The notes under the pieces were generated by a model. It searched no databases. It was not told where the DNA came from and saw nothing but the letters and a program-made list of their open reading frames with translations. This document shows, piece by piece, positions 1-13,294 of a DNA stretch of 64,000 nt; position 1 is the first letter of the stretch; each line of letters starts with the position of its first letter. The translations under genes were made by a program, and so were the position numbers. This DNA is from Adenanthera pavonina. Taxonomy: Eukaryota > Streptophyta > Magnoliopsida > Fabales > Fabaceae. The stretch covers positions 36,287,001-36,351,000 of the forward strand of contig JAIVEN010000002.1 of assembly GCA_026686845.1 (NCBI GenBank), in the 5' to 3' direction.

Positions 1-3000
1 CATATTTCTTGGGATATTGCATTTTGAGCCTTTTCGAGGCATTTCGTGAAACTTTGTACTTTTGGTGAAACTGAGGTTAAGGCGGAATGCGACTGAGCTC
101 AATTCGCCCAACAAGACTCCAATTATCGTGAAGACTCTCTGGATGAAAATGAGGTTAAAGCGGAATGCCATCGAGCTCAATTCGCCCAACAAGACTCCAA
201 TTATCGTGAAGACTCTCTGGATGAACTTACCACCTTCGTCAACGTCGCAAATTTTCCAATGATTGATTGTCTGAAGCTTTTCGATGCATTTCCAGAAACT
301 TCTTGCCTTTTTTTTTTTCCAACATGATGTTAAAGTGGAATCTGTTTGGGCAAAATTCTCCTAACAGGGCTTGAATTGTTGTGAGGACTCTGGATAAACT
401 CGCTATCCCCCTCAAAGTTGCATGTTTCTCGGGATTTTGTAGTTTGAAACTTCTCAAGGCAATTTTAGAAACTTCTTGCTTTTGGCCAAAATGAGGTTAA
501 AACGGAATCCAGCTGAACTCAATTCTTCCATCTCGGCTCATATCTATTGGGATTTTATATTTTGAAACTCTTCAAGGCAATTTGAGAAGCTTCATGCTTC
601 TGGCCCACATGAGGTAACAACTGAATCCGATTGGGCTCAATTCGTCTAACTAGGCTCGAACTCTTGTGAGGACCCCGGATGAACTACTACCTCCCTCAAG
701 CTTGCAAATATGCCATGATTTTGTTGTTTCAAGCTTTTCGATGCATTTCCAGAAACCTCAACCTTTTGGCCAAAACGAAGTTAATGCCGAATCCGATTGA
801 GCTCAATTCTTCCATCTAGGCTCAAATTTCTTTCGGGACTCCGGATGAACTCACTATCTCCCTCAAAGTTCCATATTTCTTGGGATATTGCATTTTGAGC
901 CTTTTCGAGGCATTTCGTGAAACTTTGTACTTTTGGCGAAAGTGAGGTTAAGGCGGAATGCGATTGAGCTCAATTCGCCCAACAAGACTCCAATTATCGT
1001 GAAGACTCTCTGGATGAAAATGAGGTTAAAGCGGAATGCGATCGAGCTCAATTCGCCCAACAAGACATCAATTATCGTGAAGACTCTCTGGATGAACTTA
1101 CCACCTTCCTCAACGTCGCAAATTTTCCAATGATTGATTGTCTGAAGCTTTTCGATGCATTTCCAAAAACTTCTTGCCTTTTTTTTTTTCCAACATGAGG
1201 TTAAAGTGGAATCTGTTTGGGCAAAATTCTCCTAACAGGGCTTGAATTGTTGTGAGGACTCTGGATAAACTCGCTATCCCCCTCAAAGTTGCATGTTTCT
1301 TGGGATTTTGTAGTTTGAAACCTCTCAAGGCAATTTTAGAAACTTCTTGCTTTTGGCCAAAATGAGGTTAAAACGGAATCCAACTGAACTCAATTCTTCC
1401 ATCTCGGCTCATATCTATTGGGATTTTATATTTTGAAACTCTTCAAGGCAATTTGAGAAGCTTCATGCTTCTGGCCCACATGAGGTAACAACGGAATCCG
1501 ATTGGGCTCAATTCGTCTAACTAGGCTCGAACTCTTGTGAGGACCCCGGATGAACTACTACCACCCTCAAGCTTGCAAATATGCCATGATTTTGTTGTTT
1601 CAAGCTTTTCGATGCATTTCCAGAAACCTCAACCTTTTGGCCAAAACGAAGTTAATGCCGAATCCGATTGAGCTCAATTCTTCCATCTAGGCTCAAATTT
1701 CTTTCGGGACTCCGGATGAACTCACTATCTCCCTCAAAGTTCCATATTTCTTGGGATATTGCATTTTGAGCCTTTTCGGGGCATTTCAAGAAACTTTGTA
1801 CTTTTGGTGAAACTGAGGTTAAGGCGGAATGCGACTGAGCTCAATTCGCCCAACAAGACTCCAATTATCGTGAAGACTCTCTGGATGAAAATGAGGTTAA
1901 AGCGGAATGCGATCGAGCTCAATTCGCCCAACAAGACTCCAATCATCGTGAAGACTCTCTGGATGAACTTACCACCTTCGTCAACGTCGCAAATTTTCCA
2001 ATGATTGATTGTCTGAAGCTTTTCGATGCATTTCCAGAAACTTCTTGCCTTTTTTTTTTTCCAACATGATGTTAAAGTGGAATCTGTTTGGGCAAAATTC
2101 TCCTAACAGGGCTTGAATTGTTGTGAGGACTCTGGATAAACTCGCTATCCCCCTCAAAGTTGCATGTTTCTCGGGATTTTGTAGTTTGAAACTTCTCAAG
2201 GCAATTTTAGAAACTTCTTGCTTTTGGCCAAAATGAGGTTAAAACGGAATCCAGCTGAACTCAATTCTTCCATCTCGGCTCATATCTATTGGGATTTTAT
2301 ATTTTGAAACTCTTCAAGGCAATTTGAGAAGCTTCATGCTTCTGGCCCACATGAGGTAACAACGGAATCCGATTGGGCTCAATTCGTCTAACTAGGCTCG
2401 AACTCTTGTGAGGACCCCGGATGAACTACTACCTCCCTCAAGCTTGCAAATATGCCATGATTTTGTTGTTTCAAGCTTTTCGATGCATTTCCAGAAACCT
2501 CAACCTTTTGGCCAAAACGAAGTTAATGCCGAATCCGATTGAGCTCAATTCTTCCATCTAGGCTCAAATTTCTTTCGGGACTCCGGATGAACTCACTATC
2601 TCCCTCAAAGTTCCATATTTCTTGGGATATTGCATTTTGAGCCTTTTCGAGGCATTTCGTGAAACTTTGTACTTTTGGCGAAAGTGAGGTTAAGGCGGAA
2701 TGCGATTGAGCTCAATTCGCCCAACAAGACTCCAATTATCGTGAAGACTCTCTGGATGAAAATGAGGTTAAAGCGGAATGCGATCGAGCTCAATTCGCCC
2801 AACAAGACATCAATTATCGTGAAGACTCTCTGGATGAACTTACCACCTTCCTCAACGTCGCAAATTTTCCAATGATTGATTGTCTGAAGCTTTTCGATGC
2901 ATTTCCAAAAACTTCTTGCCTTTTTTTTTTTCCAACATGAGGTTAAAGTGGAATCTGTTTGGGCAAAATTCTCCTAACAGGGCTTGAATTGTTGTGAGGA

Positions 3001-3484
3001 CTCTGGATAAACTCGCTATCCCCCTCAAAGTTGCATGTTTCTCGGGATTTTGTAGTTTGAAACCTCTCAAGGCAATTTTAGAAACTTCTTGCTTTTGGCC
3101 AAAATGAGGTTAAAACGGAATCCAGCTGAACTCAATTCTTCCATCTCGGCTCATATCTATTGGGATTTTATATTTTGAAACTCTTCAAGGCAATTTGAGA
3201 AGCTTCATGCTTCTGGCCCACATGAGGTAACAACGGAATCCGATTGGGCTCAATTCGTCTAACTTGGCTCGAACTCTTGTGAGGACCCCGGATGAACTAC
3301 TACCTCCCTCAAGCTTGCAAATATGCCATGATTTTATTGTTACAAGCTTTTCGATGCGTTTCCAGAAACCTCAACCCCTTGGCCAAAACGAAGTTAATGC
3401 CGAATCCGATTGAGCTCAATTCTTACAACTAGGCTCAAATTTCTTTCGGGACTCCGGATGAACTCACTATCTCCCTCAAAGTTC
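1..3484 (+). repeat. Satellite array, block 1: four 871-bp higher-order units
   Basis: Four head-to-tail units begin at 1, 872, 1743 and 2614 (anchor: CATATTTCTTGGGATATTGC). Each unit is a chain of diverged monomers, recognisable by a repeated GAGGTTAA(A/G) word at spacings of about 78, 175, 167, 118, 168 and 164 bp in the first unit; the basic monomer is therefore about 165 bp, with one shortened copy (118) and one short 78-bp tandem duplication. Units 1 and 3 share private variants (GATGTTAAAGTGG instead of GAGGTTAAAGTGG) that units 2 and 4 lack, so a 1742-bp dimer is itself repeated. A run of about ten T lies in each unit. Short ORFs recur in every unit on both strands and follow from the repetition; they are not treated as genes. 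About 165 bp is a common centromeric monomer size in plants; that this is the centromere is inference. Confidence 0.97.
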
Positions 3485-6400
3485 CATATTTCTTGGGATA
3501 TTGCATTTTGAGCCTTTTCGGGGCATTTCGAGAAACTTTGAACTTTTGGCGAAAGTGAGGTTAAGGCGGAATGCGATTGAGCTCAATTCGCCCAACAAGA
3601 CTCCAATTATCGTGAAGACTCTCTGGATGAACTTACCTCCTTCCTCAACGTCGCAAATTTTCCAATGATTGATTGTCTGAAGCTTTTCGATGCATTTCCA
3701 GAAACTTCATGCCTTTTTTTTTTTTCCAACATGAGGTTAAAGTGGAATCTGTTTGGGCTAAATTCTCCTAACAGGGCTTGAATTGTTGTGAGGACTCTGG
3801 ATAAACTCGCTATCCCCCTCAAAGTTGCATGTTTCTTGGGATTTTGTAGTTTGATACTTCTCAAGGCAATTTTAGAAACTTCTTGCTTTTGGCCAAAATG
3901 AGGTTAAAACGGAATCCAGCTAAACTCAATTCTTCCATCTCGGCTCATATCTATTGGGATTTTATATTTTGAAACTCTTCAAGGCAATTTGAGAAGCTTC
4001 ATGCTTCTGGCCAACATGAGGTAACAACGGAATCCGATTGGGCTCAATTCGTCTAACTAGGCTCGAACTCTTGTGAGGACACCGGATGAACTACTACCAC
4101 CCTCAAGCTTGCAAATATGCCATGATTTTGTTGTTTCAAGATTTTCGATGCATTTCCAGAAACCTCAACCTTTTGGCCAAAACGAAGTTAATGCCGAATC
4201 CGATTGAGCTCAATTCTTCCATCTAGGCTCAAATTTCTTTCGGGACTCCGGATGAACTCACTATCTCCCTCAAAGTTCCATATTTCTTGGGATATTGCAT
4301 TTTGAGCCTTTTCGGGGCATTTCGGGAAACTTTGTACTTTTGGCGAAAGTGAGGTTAAGGCGGAATGCGATTGAGCTCAATTCGCCCAACAAGACTCCAA
4401 TTATCGTGAAGACTCCCTGGATGAACTTACCTCCTTCCTCAACATCGCAAATTTTCCAATGATTGATTGCCTGAAGCTTTTCGATGCATTTCTAGAAACT
4501 TCATGGCTTTTTTTTTTTCCAACATGAGGTTAAAGTGGAATCTGATTGGGCAAAATTCTCCTAACTGGGCTTGAATTGTTGTGAGGACTCTGGATAAACT
4601 CGCTATCCCCCTCAAAGTTGCATGTTTCTCGGGATTTTGTAGTTTGAAACCTCTCAAGGCAATTTTAGAAACTTCAAGTTTTTGGCCAAAATGAGGTTAA
4701 AATAGAATCCGACTGAACTCAATTCTTCCATCTAGGCTCATATTTCTTGGGATTTTATATTTTGAAACTCTTCAAGGCAATTTGAGAAGCTTCATGCTTC
4801 TGGCCAACATGAGGTAACAACGGAATCCGATTGGGCTCAATTCGTCTAACTTGGCTCGAACTCTTGTGAGGACCCCGGATGAACTACTACCTCCCTTAAG
4901 CTTGCAAATATGCCATGATTTTGTTGTTACAAGCTTTTCGATGCGTTTCCAGAAACCTCAACCTCTTGGCCAAAACGAAGTTAATGCCGAATCCGATTGA
5001 GCTCAATTCTTACAACTAGGCTCAAATTTCTTTCGGGACTCCGGATGAACTCACTATCTCCCTCAAAGTTCCATATTTCTTGGGATATTGCATTTTGAGC
5101 CTTTTCGGGGCATTTCGTGAAACTTTGTACTTTTGGCGAAAGTGAGGTTAAGGCGGAATGCGATTGAGCTCAATTCGCCCAACAAGACTCCAATTATCGT
5201 GAAGACTCACTGGATGAACTTACCTCCTTCCACAACATCGCAAATTTTCCAATGATTGATTGCCTGAAGCTTTTCGATGCATTTCCAGAAACTTCATGCC
5301 TTTTTTTTTTTCCAACATGAGGTTAAAGTGGAATCTGTTTGGGCAAAATTCTCCTAACAGGGCTTGAATTGTTGTGAGGACTCTGGATAAACTCGCTATG
5401 CCCCTCAAAGTTGCATGTTTCTCGGGATTTTGTAGTTTGAAACCTCTCAAGGCAATTTTAGAAACTTCAAGTTTTTGGCCAAAATGAGGTTAAAATAGAA
5501 TCCGACTGAACTCAATTCTTCCATCTAGGCTCATATTTCTTGGGATTTTATATTTTGAAACTCTTCAAGGCAATTTGAGAAGCTTCATGCTTCTGGCCAA
5601 CATGAGGTAACAACGGAATCCGATTTGGCTCAATTCGTCTAACTAGGCTCGAACTCTTGTGAGGACCCCGGATGAACTACTACCTCCCTCAAGCTTGCAA
5701 ATATGCCATGATTTTGTTGTTTCAAGCTTTTCGATGCATTTCCAGAAACCTCAACCTCTTGGCCAAAACGAAGTTAATGCCGAATCCGATTGAGCTCAAT
5801 TCTTACAACTAGGCTCAAATTTCTTTCAGGACTCCGGATGAACTCACTATCTCCCTCAAAGTTCCATATTTCTTGGGATATTGCATTTTGAGCCTTTTCG
5901 GGGCATTTCGTGAAACTTTGTACTTTTGGCGAAAGTGAGGTTAAGGCGGAATGCGATTGAGCTCAATTCGCCCAACAAGACTCCAATTATCGTGAAGACT
6001 CACTGGATGAACTTACCTCCTTCCACAACATCGCAAATTTTCCAATGATTGATTGCCTGAAGCTTTTCGATGCATTTCCAGAAACTTCATGCCTTTTTTT
6101 TTTTCCAACATGAGGTTAAAGTGGAATCTGTTTGGGCAAAATTCTCCTAACAGGGCTTGAATTGTTGTGAGGACTCTGGATAAACTCGCTATCCCCCTCA
6201 AAGTTGCATGTTTCTTGGGATTTTGTAGTTTGAAACCTCTCAAGGCAATTTTAGAAACTTCTTGCTTTTGGCCAAAATGAGGTTAAAACGGAATCCAGCT
6301 GAACTCAATTCTTCCATCTCGGCTCATATCTATTGGGATTTTATATTTTGAAACTCTTCAAGGCAATTTGAGAAGCTTCATGCTTCTGGCCCACATGAGG

Positions 6401-9400
6401 TAACAACGGAATCCGATTGGGCTCAATTCGTCTAACTTGGCTCGAACTCTTGTGAGGACCCCGGATGAACTACTACCTCCCTCAAGCTTGCAAATATGCC
6501 ATGATTTTGTTGTTACAAGCTTTTCGATGCGTTTCCAGAAACCTCAACCCCTTGGCCAAAACGAAGTTAATGCCGAATCCGATTGAGCTCAATTCTTACA
6601 ACTAGGCTCAAATTTCTTTCGGGACTCCGGATGAACTCACTATCTCCCTCAAAGTTCCATATTTCTTGGGATATTGCATTTTGAGCCTTTTTGGGGCATT
6701 TCGAGAAACTTTGAACTTTTGGCGAAAGTGAGGTTAAGGCGGAATGCGATTGAGCTCAATTCGCCCAACAAGACTCCAATTATCGTGAAGACTCTCTGGA
6801 TGAACTTACCTCCTTCCTCAACGTCGCAAATTTTCCAATGATTGATTGTCTGAAGCTTTTCGATGCATTTCCAGAAACTTCATGCCTTTTTTTTTTTCCA
6901 ACATGAGGTTAAAGTGGAATCTGTTTGGGCTAAATTCTCCTAACAGGGCTTGAATTGTTGTGAGGACTCTGGATAAACTCGCTATCCCCCTCAAAGTTGC
7001 ATGTTTCTTGGGATTTTGTAGTTTGAAACTTCTCAAGGCAATTTTAGAAACTTCTTGCTTTTGGCCAAAATGAGGTTAAAACGGAATCCAGCTAAACTCA
7101 ATTCTTCCATCTCGGCTCATATCTATTGGGATTTTATATTTTGAAACTCTTCAAGGCAATTTGAGAAGCTTCATGCTTCTGGCCAACATGAGGTAACAAC
7201 GGAATCCGATTGGGCTCAATTCGTCTAACTAGGCTCGAACTCTTGTGAGGACCCCGGATGAACTACTACCACCCTCAAGCTTGCAAATATGCCATGATTT
7301 TGTTGTTTCAAGATTTTCGATGCATTTCCAGAAACCTCAACCTTTTGGCCAAAACGAAGTTAATGCCGAATCCGATTGAGCTCAATTCTTCCATCTAGGC
7401 TCAAATTTCTTTCGGGACTCCGGATGAACTCACTATCTCCCTCAAAGTTCCATATTTCTTGGGATATTGCATTTTGAGCCTTTTCGGGGCATTTCGGGAA
7501 ACTTTGTACTTTTGGCGAAAGTGAGGTTAAGGCGGAATGCGATTGAGCTCAATTCGCCCAACAAGACTCCAATTATCGTGAAGACTCCCTGGATGAACTT
7601 ACCTCCTTCCTCAACATCGCAAATTTTCCAATGATTGATTGCCTGAAGCTTTTCGATGCATTTCCAGAAACTTCATGCCTTTTTTTTTTCCAACATGAGG
7701 TTAAAGTGGAATCTGATTGGGCAAAATTCTCCTAACTGGGCTTGAATTGTTGTGAGGACTCTGGATAAACTCGCTATCCCCCTCAAAGTTGCATGTTTCT
7801 CGGGATTTTGTAGTTTGAAACCTCTCAAGGCAATTTTAGAAACTTCAAGTTTTTGGCCAAAATGAGGTTAAAACGGAATCCAGCTGAACTCAATTCTTCC
7901 ATCTAGGCTCATATTTCTTGGGATTTTATATTTTGAAACTCTTCAAGGCAATTTGAGAAGCTTCATGCTTCTGGCCAACATGAGGTAACAACGGAATCCG
8001 ATTGGGCTCAATTCGTCTAACTTGGCTCGAACTCTTGTGAGGACCCCGGATGAACTACTACCTCCCTCAAGCTTGCAAATATGCCATGATTTTGTTGTTT
8101 CAAGCTTTTCGATGCATTTCCAAAAACCTCAACCTCTTGGCCAAAACGAAGTTAATGCCGAATCCGATTGAGCTCAATTCTTACAACTAGGCTCAAATTT
8201 CTTTCGGGACTCCGGATGAACTCACTATCTCCCTCAAAGTTCCATATTTCATGAGATATTGCATTTTGAGCCTTTTCGGGGCATTTCGTGAAACTTTGAA
8301 CTTTTGGCGAAAGTGAGGTTAAGGCGGAATGCGATTGAGCTCAATTCGCCCAACAAGACTCCAATTATCGTGAAGACTCACTGGATGAACTTACCTCCTT
8401 CCACAACATCGCAAATTTTCCAATGATTGATTGCCTGAAGCTTTTCGATGCATTTCCAGAAACTTCATGCCTTTTTTTTTTTCCAACATGAGGTTAAAGT
8501 GGAATCTGATTGGGCAAAATTCTCCTAACAGGGCTTGAATTGTTGTGAGGACTCTGGATAAACTCGCTATGCCCCTCAAAGTTGCATGTTTCTCGGGATT
8601 TTGTAGTTTGAAACCTCTCAAGGCAATTTTAGAAACTTCAAGTTTTTGGCCAAAATGAGGTTAAAATAGAATCCGACTGAACTCAATTCTTCCATCTAGG
8701 CTCATATTTCTTGGGATTTTATATTTTGAAACTCTTCAAGGCAATTTGAGAAGCTTCATGCTTCTAGCCAACATGAGGTAACAACGGAATCCGATTTGGC
8801 TCAATTCGTCTAACTAGGCTCGAACTCTTGTGAGGACCCCGGATGAACTACTACCTCCCTCAAGCTTGCAAATATGCCATGATTTTGTTGTTTCAAGCTT
8901 TTCGATGCATTTCCAGAAACCTCAACCTCTTGGCCAAAACGAAGTTAATGCCGAATCCGATTGAGCTCAATTCTTCCATCTAGGCTCAAATTTCTTTCGG
9001 GACTCCGGATGAACTCACTATCTCCCTCAAAGTTCCATATTTCTTGGGATATTGCATTTTGAGCCTTTTCGGGGCATTTCGTGAAACTTTGTACTTTTGG
9101 CGAAAGTGAGGTTAAGGCGGAATGCGATTGAGCTCAATTCGCCCAACAAGACTCCAATTATCGTGAAGACTCACTGGATGAACTTACCTCCTTCCACAAC
9201 ATCGCAAATTTTCCAATGATTGATTGCCTGAAGCTTTTCGATGCATTTCCAGAAACTTCATGCCTTTTTTTTTTTCCAACATGAGGTTAAAGTGGAATCT
9301 GTTTGGGCAAAATTCTCCTAACAGGGCTTGAATTGTTGTGAGGACTCTGGATAAACTCGCTATGCCCCTCAAAGTTGCATGTTTCTCGGGATTTTGTAGT

Positions 9401-9828
9401 TTGAAACCTCTCAAGGCAATTTTAGAAACTTCAAGTTTTTGGCCAAAATGAGGTTAAAATAGAATCCGACTGAACTCAATTCTTCCATCTAGGCTCATAT
9501 TTCTTGGGATTTTATATTTTGAAACTCTTCAAGGCAATTTGAGAAGCTTCATGCTTCTGGCCAACATGAGGTAACAACGGAATCCGATTTGGCTCAATTC
9601 GTCTAACTAGGCTCGAACTCTTGTGAGGACCCCGGATGAACTACTACCTCCCTCAAGCTTGCAAATATGCCATGATTTTGTTGTTTCAAGCTTTTCGATG
9701 CATTTCCAGAAACCTCAACCTCTTGGCCAAAACGAAGTTAATGCCGAATCCGATTGAGCTCAATTCTTACAACTAGGCTCAAATTTCTTTCGGGACTCCG
9801 GATGAACTCACTATCTCCCTCAAAGTTC
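3485..9828 (+). repeat. Satellite array, block 2: eight units of about 793 bp
   Basis: Units begin at 3485, 4279, 5072, 5865, 6658, 7451, 8243 and 9036. They match the 871-bp unit but carry only one copy of the 78-bp segment that is duplicated in blocks 1 and 3. Private variants show that units 5-8 and 9-12 are a tandem copy of one another at an offset of 3173 bp: GGGCTAAATTC in units 5 and 9, CTAACTGGGC in units 6 and 10, and CACTGGATGAACTTACC in units 7, 8, 11 and 12. The stretch TCAACCCCTT at 3371 recurs at 6544. The later half of unit 8 resembles the later half of unit 4, placing the duplication joint inside unit 8. Confidence 0.96.
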
Positions 9829-12800
9829 CATATTTCTTGGGATATTGCATTTTGAGCCTTTTCGGGGCATTTCGTGTAACTTTGTACTTTTGGCGAAAGT
9901 GAGGTTAAGGCGGAATGCGATTGAGCTCAATTCGCCCAACAAGACTCCAATTATCGTGAAGACTCTCTGGATGAAAATGAGGTTAAAGCGGAATGCGATC
10001 GAGCTCAATTCGCCCAACAAGACTCCAATTATCGTGAAGACTCTCTGGACGAACTTACCACCTTCCTCAACGTCGCAAAATTTCCAATGATTGATTGTCT
10101 GAAGCTTTTCGATGCATTTCCATAAACTTCATGATTTTTGTTTTTTTCCAGTAGAGGTTAAAGTGGAATCTGTTTGGGCAAAATTCTCCTAACAGGGCTT
10201 GAATTATTGTGAGGACTCTGGATAAACTCGCTATCCCCCTCAAGGTTGCATGTTTCTCCGGATTTTGTAGTTTGAAACCTCTCAAGGCAATTTTAGAAAC
10301 TTCTTGCTTTTGGCCAAAATGAGCTTAAAACGGAATCCAGCTGAACTCAATTCTTCCATCTCGGCTCATATCTATTGGGATTTTATATTTTGAAACTCTT
10401 CAAGGCAATTTGAGAAGCTTCATGCTTCTGGCCCACATGAGGTAACAACGGAATCCGATTGGGCTCAATTCGTCTAACTTGGCTCGAACTCTTGTGAGGA
10501 CCCCGGATGAACTACTACCTCCCTCAAGCTTGTAAATTTTCCATGATTTTGTTGTTACAAGCTTTTCGATGCGTTTCCAGAAACCTCAACCTTTTGGCCA
10601 AAACGAAGTTAATGCCGAATCCGATTGAGCTCAATTCTTCCATTTAGGCTCAAATTTCTTTCGGGACTCCGGATGAACTCACTATCTCCCTCAAAGTTCC
10701 ATATTTCTTGGGATATTGCATTTTGAGCCTTTTCGGGGCATTTCGAGAAACTTTGTACTTTTGGCGAAAGTGATGTTAAGGCGGAATGCGATTGAGCTCA
10801 ATTCGCCCAACAAGACTCCAATTATCGTGAAGACTCTCTGGATGAAAATGAGGTTAAAGCGGAATGCGATCGAGCTCAATTCGCCCAACAAGACTCCAAT
10901 TATCGTGAAGACTCTCTGGATGAACTTACCACCTTCCTCAACATCGCAAAATTTCCAATGATTGATTGTCTGAAGCTTTTCGATGCATTTCCATAAACTT
11001 CATGATTTTTGTTTTTTTCCAGTAGAGGTTAAAGTGGAATCTGTTTGGGCAAAATTCTCCTAACAGGGCTTGAATTCTTGTGAGGACTCCGGATAAACTC
11101 GCTATCCCCCTCAAGGTTGCATGTTTCTCCGGATTTTGTAGTTTGAAACCTCTCAAGGCAATTTTAGAAACTTCTTGCTTTTGGCCAAAATGAGGTTAAA
11201 ACGGAATCCAGCTGAACTCAATTCTTCCATCTCGGCTCATATCTATTGGGATTTTATATTTTGAAACTCTTCAAGGCAATTTGAGAAGCTTCATGCTTCT
11301 GGCCCACATGAGGTAACAACGGAATCCGATTGGGCTCAATTCGTCTAACTAGGCTCGAACTCTTGTGAGGACCCCGGATGAACTACTACCTCCCTCAAGC
11401 TTGCAAATTTTCCATGATTTTGTTGTTACAAGCTTTTCGATGCGTTTCCAGAAACCTCAACCTTTTGGCCAAAACGAAGTTAATGCCGAATCCGATTGAG
11501 CTCAATTCTTCCATTTAGGCTCAAATTTCTTTCGGGACTCCGGATGAACTCACTATCTCCCTCAAAGTTCCATATTTCTTGGGATATTGCATTTTGAGCC
11601 TTTTCGGGGCATTTCGAGAAACTTTGTACTTTTGGCGAAAGTGATGTTAAGGCGGAATGCGATTGAGCTCAATTCGCCCAACAAGACTCCAATTATCGTG
11701 AAGACTCTCTGGATGAAATTGAGGTTTAAGCGGAATGCGATCGAGCTCAATTCGCCCAACAAGACTCCAATTATCGTGAAGACTCTCTGGATGAACTTAC
11801 CACCTTCCTCAACGTCGCAAAATTTCCAATGATTGATTGTCTGAAGCTTTTCGATGCATTTCCATAAACTTCATGATTTTTGTTTTTTTCCAGTAGAGGT
11901 TAAAGTGGAATTTGTTTGGGCAAAATTCTCCTAACAGGGCTTGAATTCTTGTGAGGACTCCGGATGAAGTCGCTATCTCCCCCAAAGTTGCTTGTTTCAT
12001 GGGATTTTTTACTTTGAAACTTCTCAAGGCAATTTTAGAAACTTCTTGCTTTTGGCCAAAATGAGGTTAAAACGGAATCCAGCTGAACTCAATTCTTCCA
12101 TCTCGGCTCATATCTATTGGGATTTTATATTTTGAAACTCTTCAAGGCAATTTGAGAAGCTTCATGCTTATGGCCCACATGAGGTAACAACGGAATCCGA
12201 TTGGGCTCAATTCGTCTAACTAGGCTCGAACTCTTGTGAGGACCCCGGATGAACTACTACCTCCCTCAAGCTTGCAAATTTGCCATGATTTTGTTGTTAC
12301 AAGCTTTTCGATGCGTTTCCAGAAACCTCAACCTCTTGGCCAAAACGAAGTTAATGCCGAATCCGATTGAGCTCAATTCTTCCAACTAGGCTCAAATTTC
12401 TTTCGGGACTCCGGATGAACTCACTATCTCCCTCAAAGTTCCATATTTTTTGGGATATTGCATTTTGAGCCTTTTCGGGGCATTTCGGGAAACTTTGTAC
12501 TTTTGGCGAAACTGAGGTTAAAGCGGAATGCGATTGAGCTCAATTCGCCCAACAAGACTCCAATTATCGTGAAGACTCTCTGGATGAAAATGAGGTTAAA
12601 GCGGAATGTGATTGAGCTCAATTCGCCCAACAGGACTCCAATTATCGTGAAGACTCTCTGGATGAACTTACCTCCTTCCTCAACGTCGCTAATTTTCCAA
12701 TGATTGATTGTCTGAAGCTTTTCGATGCATTTCCAGAAACTTCATGCCTTTTTTTTTTTCCAACATGAGGTTAAAGTGGAATCTGATTGGGCAAAATTCT

Positions 12801-13294
12801 CCTAACAGGGCTTGAATTGTTGTGAGGACTCTGGATAAACTCGCTATCCCCCTCAAAGTTGCATGTTTCTCGGGATTTTGTAGTTTGAAACCTCTCAAGG
12901 CAATTTTAGAAACTTCAAGTTTTTGGCCAAAATGAGGTTAAAACAGAATCCAGCTGAACTCAATTCTTCCATCTAGGCTCATATTTCTTGGGATTTTATA
13001 TTTTGAAACTCTTCAAGGCAATTTGAGAAGCTTCATGCTTTTGGCCAACATGAGGTAAAAATGAAATCCGATTGAACTCAATTCCTCCAACTAAGCTTGA
13101 ATTCTTGTGAGGACTCCGGATGAAGTCGCTATCTCCCCCAAAGTTGCATGTTTCATGGGATTTTTTACTTTGAAACTTCTCAAGGCAATTTTAGAAACTT
13201 CTTGCTTTTGGCCAAAATGAGGTTAAAACAGAATCCAGCTGAACTCAATTCTTACATCTACGCTCATATCTATTGGGATTTTATATTTTGAAAC
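9829..13294 (+). repeat. Satellite array, block 3: three 871-bp units plus a truncated fourth
   Basis: Units begin at 9829, 10700, 11571 and 12442, and all carry the 78-bp duplication. Units 13-15 share a private form around the T tract (TTTTTTTCCAGTAGAGG, where other units have TTCCAACATGAGG), so they form a locally homogenised subgroup. The last unit is rearranged after about 13050: an extra diverged monomer (GTAAAAATGAAATCCG) appears before the array stops at 13294, directly against the end of a minus-strand LTR. Confidence 0.95.

Noticed and set aside
62..12898. Repeated short ORFs of 66-85 codons on both strands in the satellite
   Set aside because: They recur once per unit, exist in overlapping frames on both strands, vary with the satellite and have no recognisable domain; they are a by-product of the tandem repeat.
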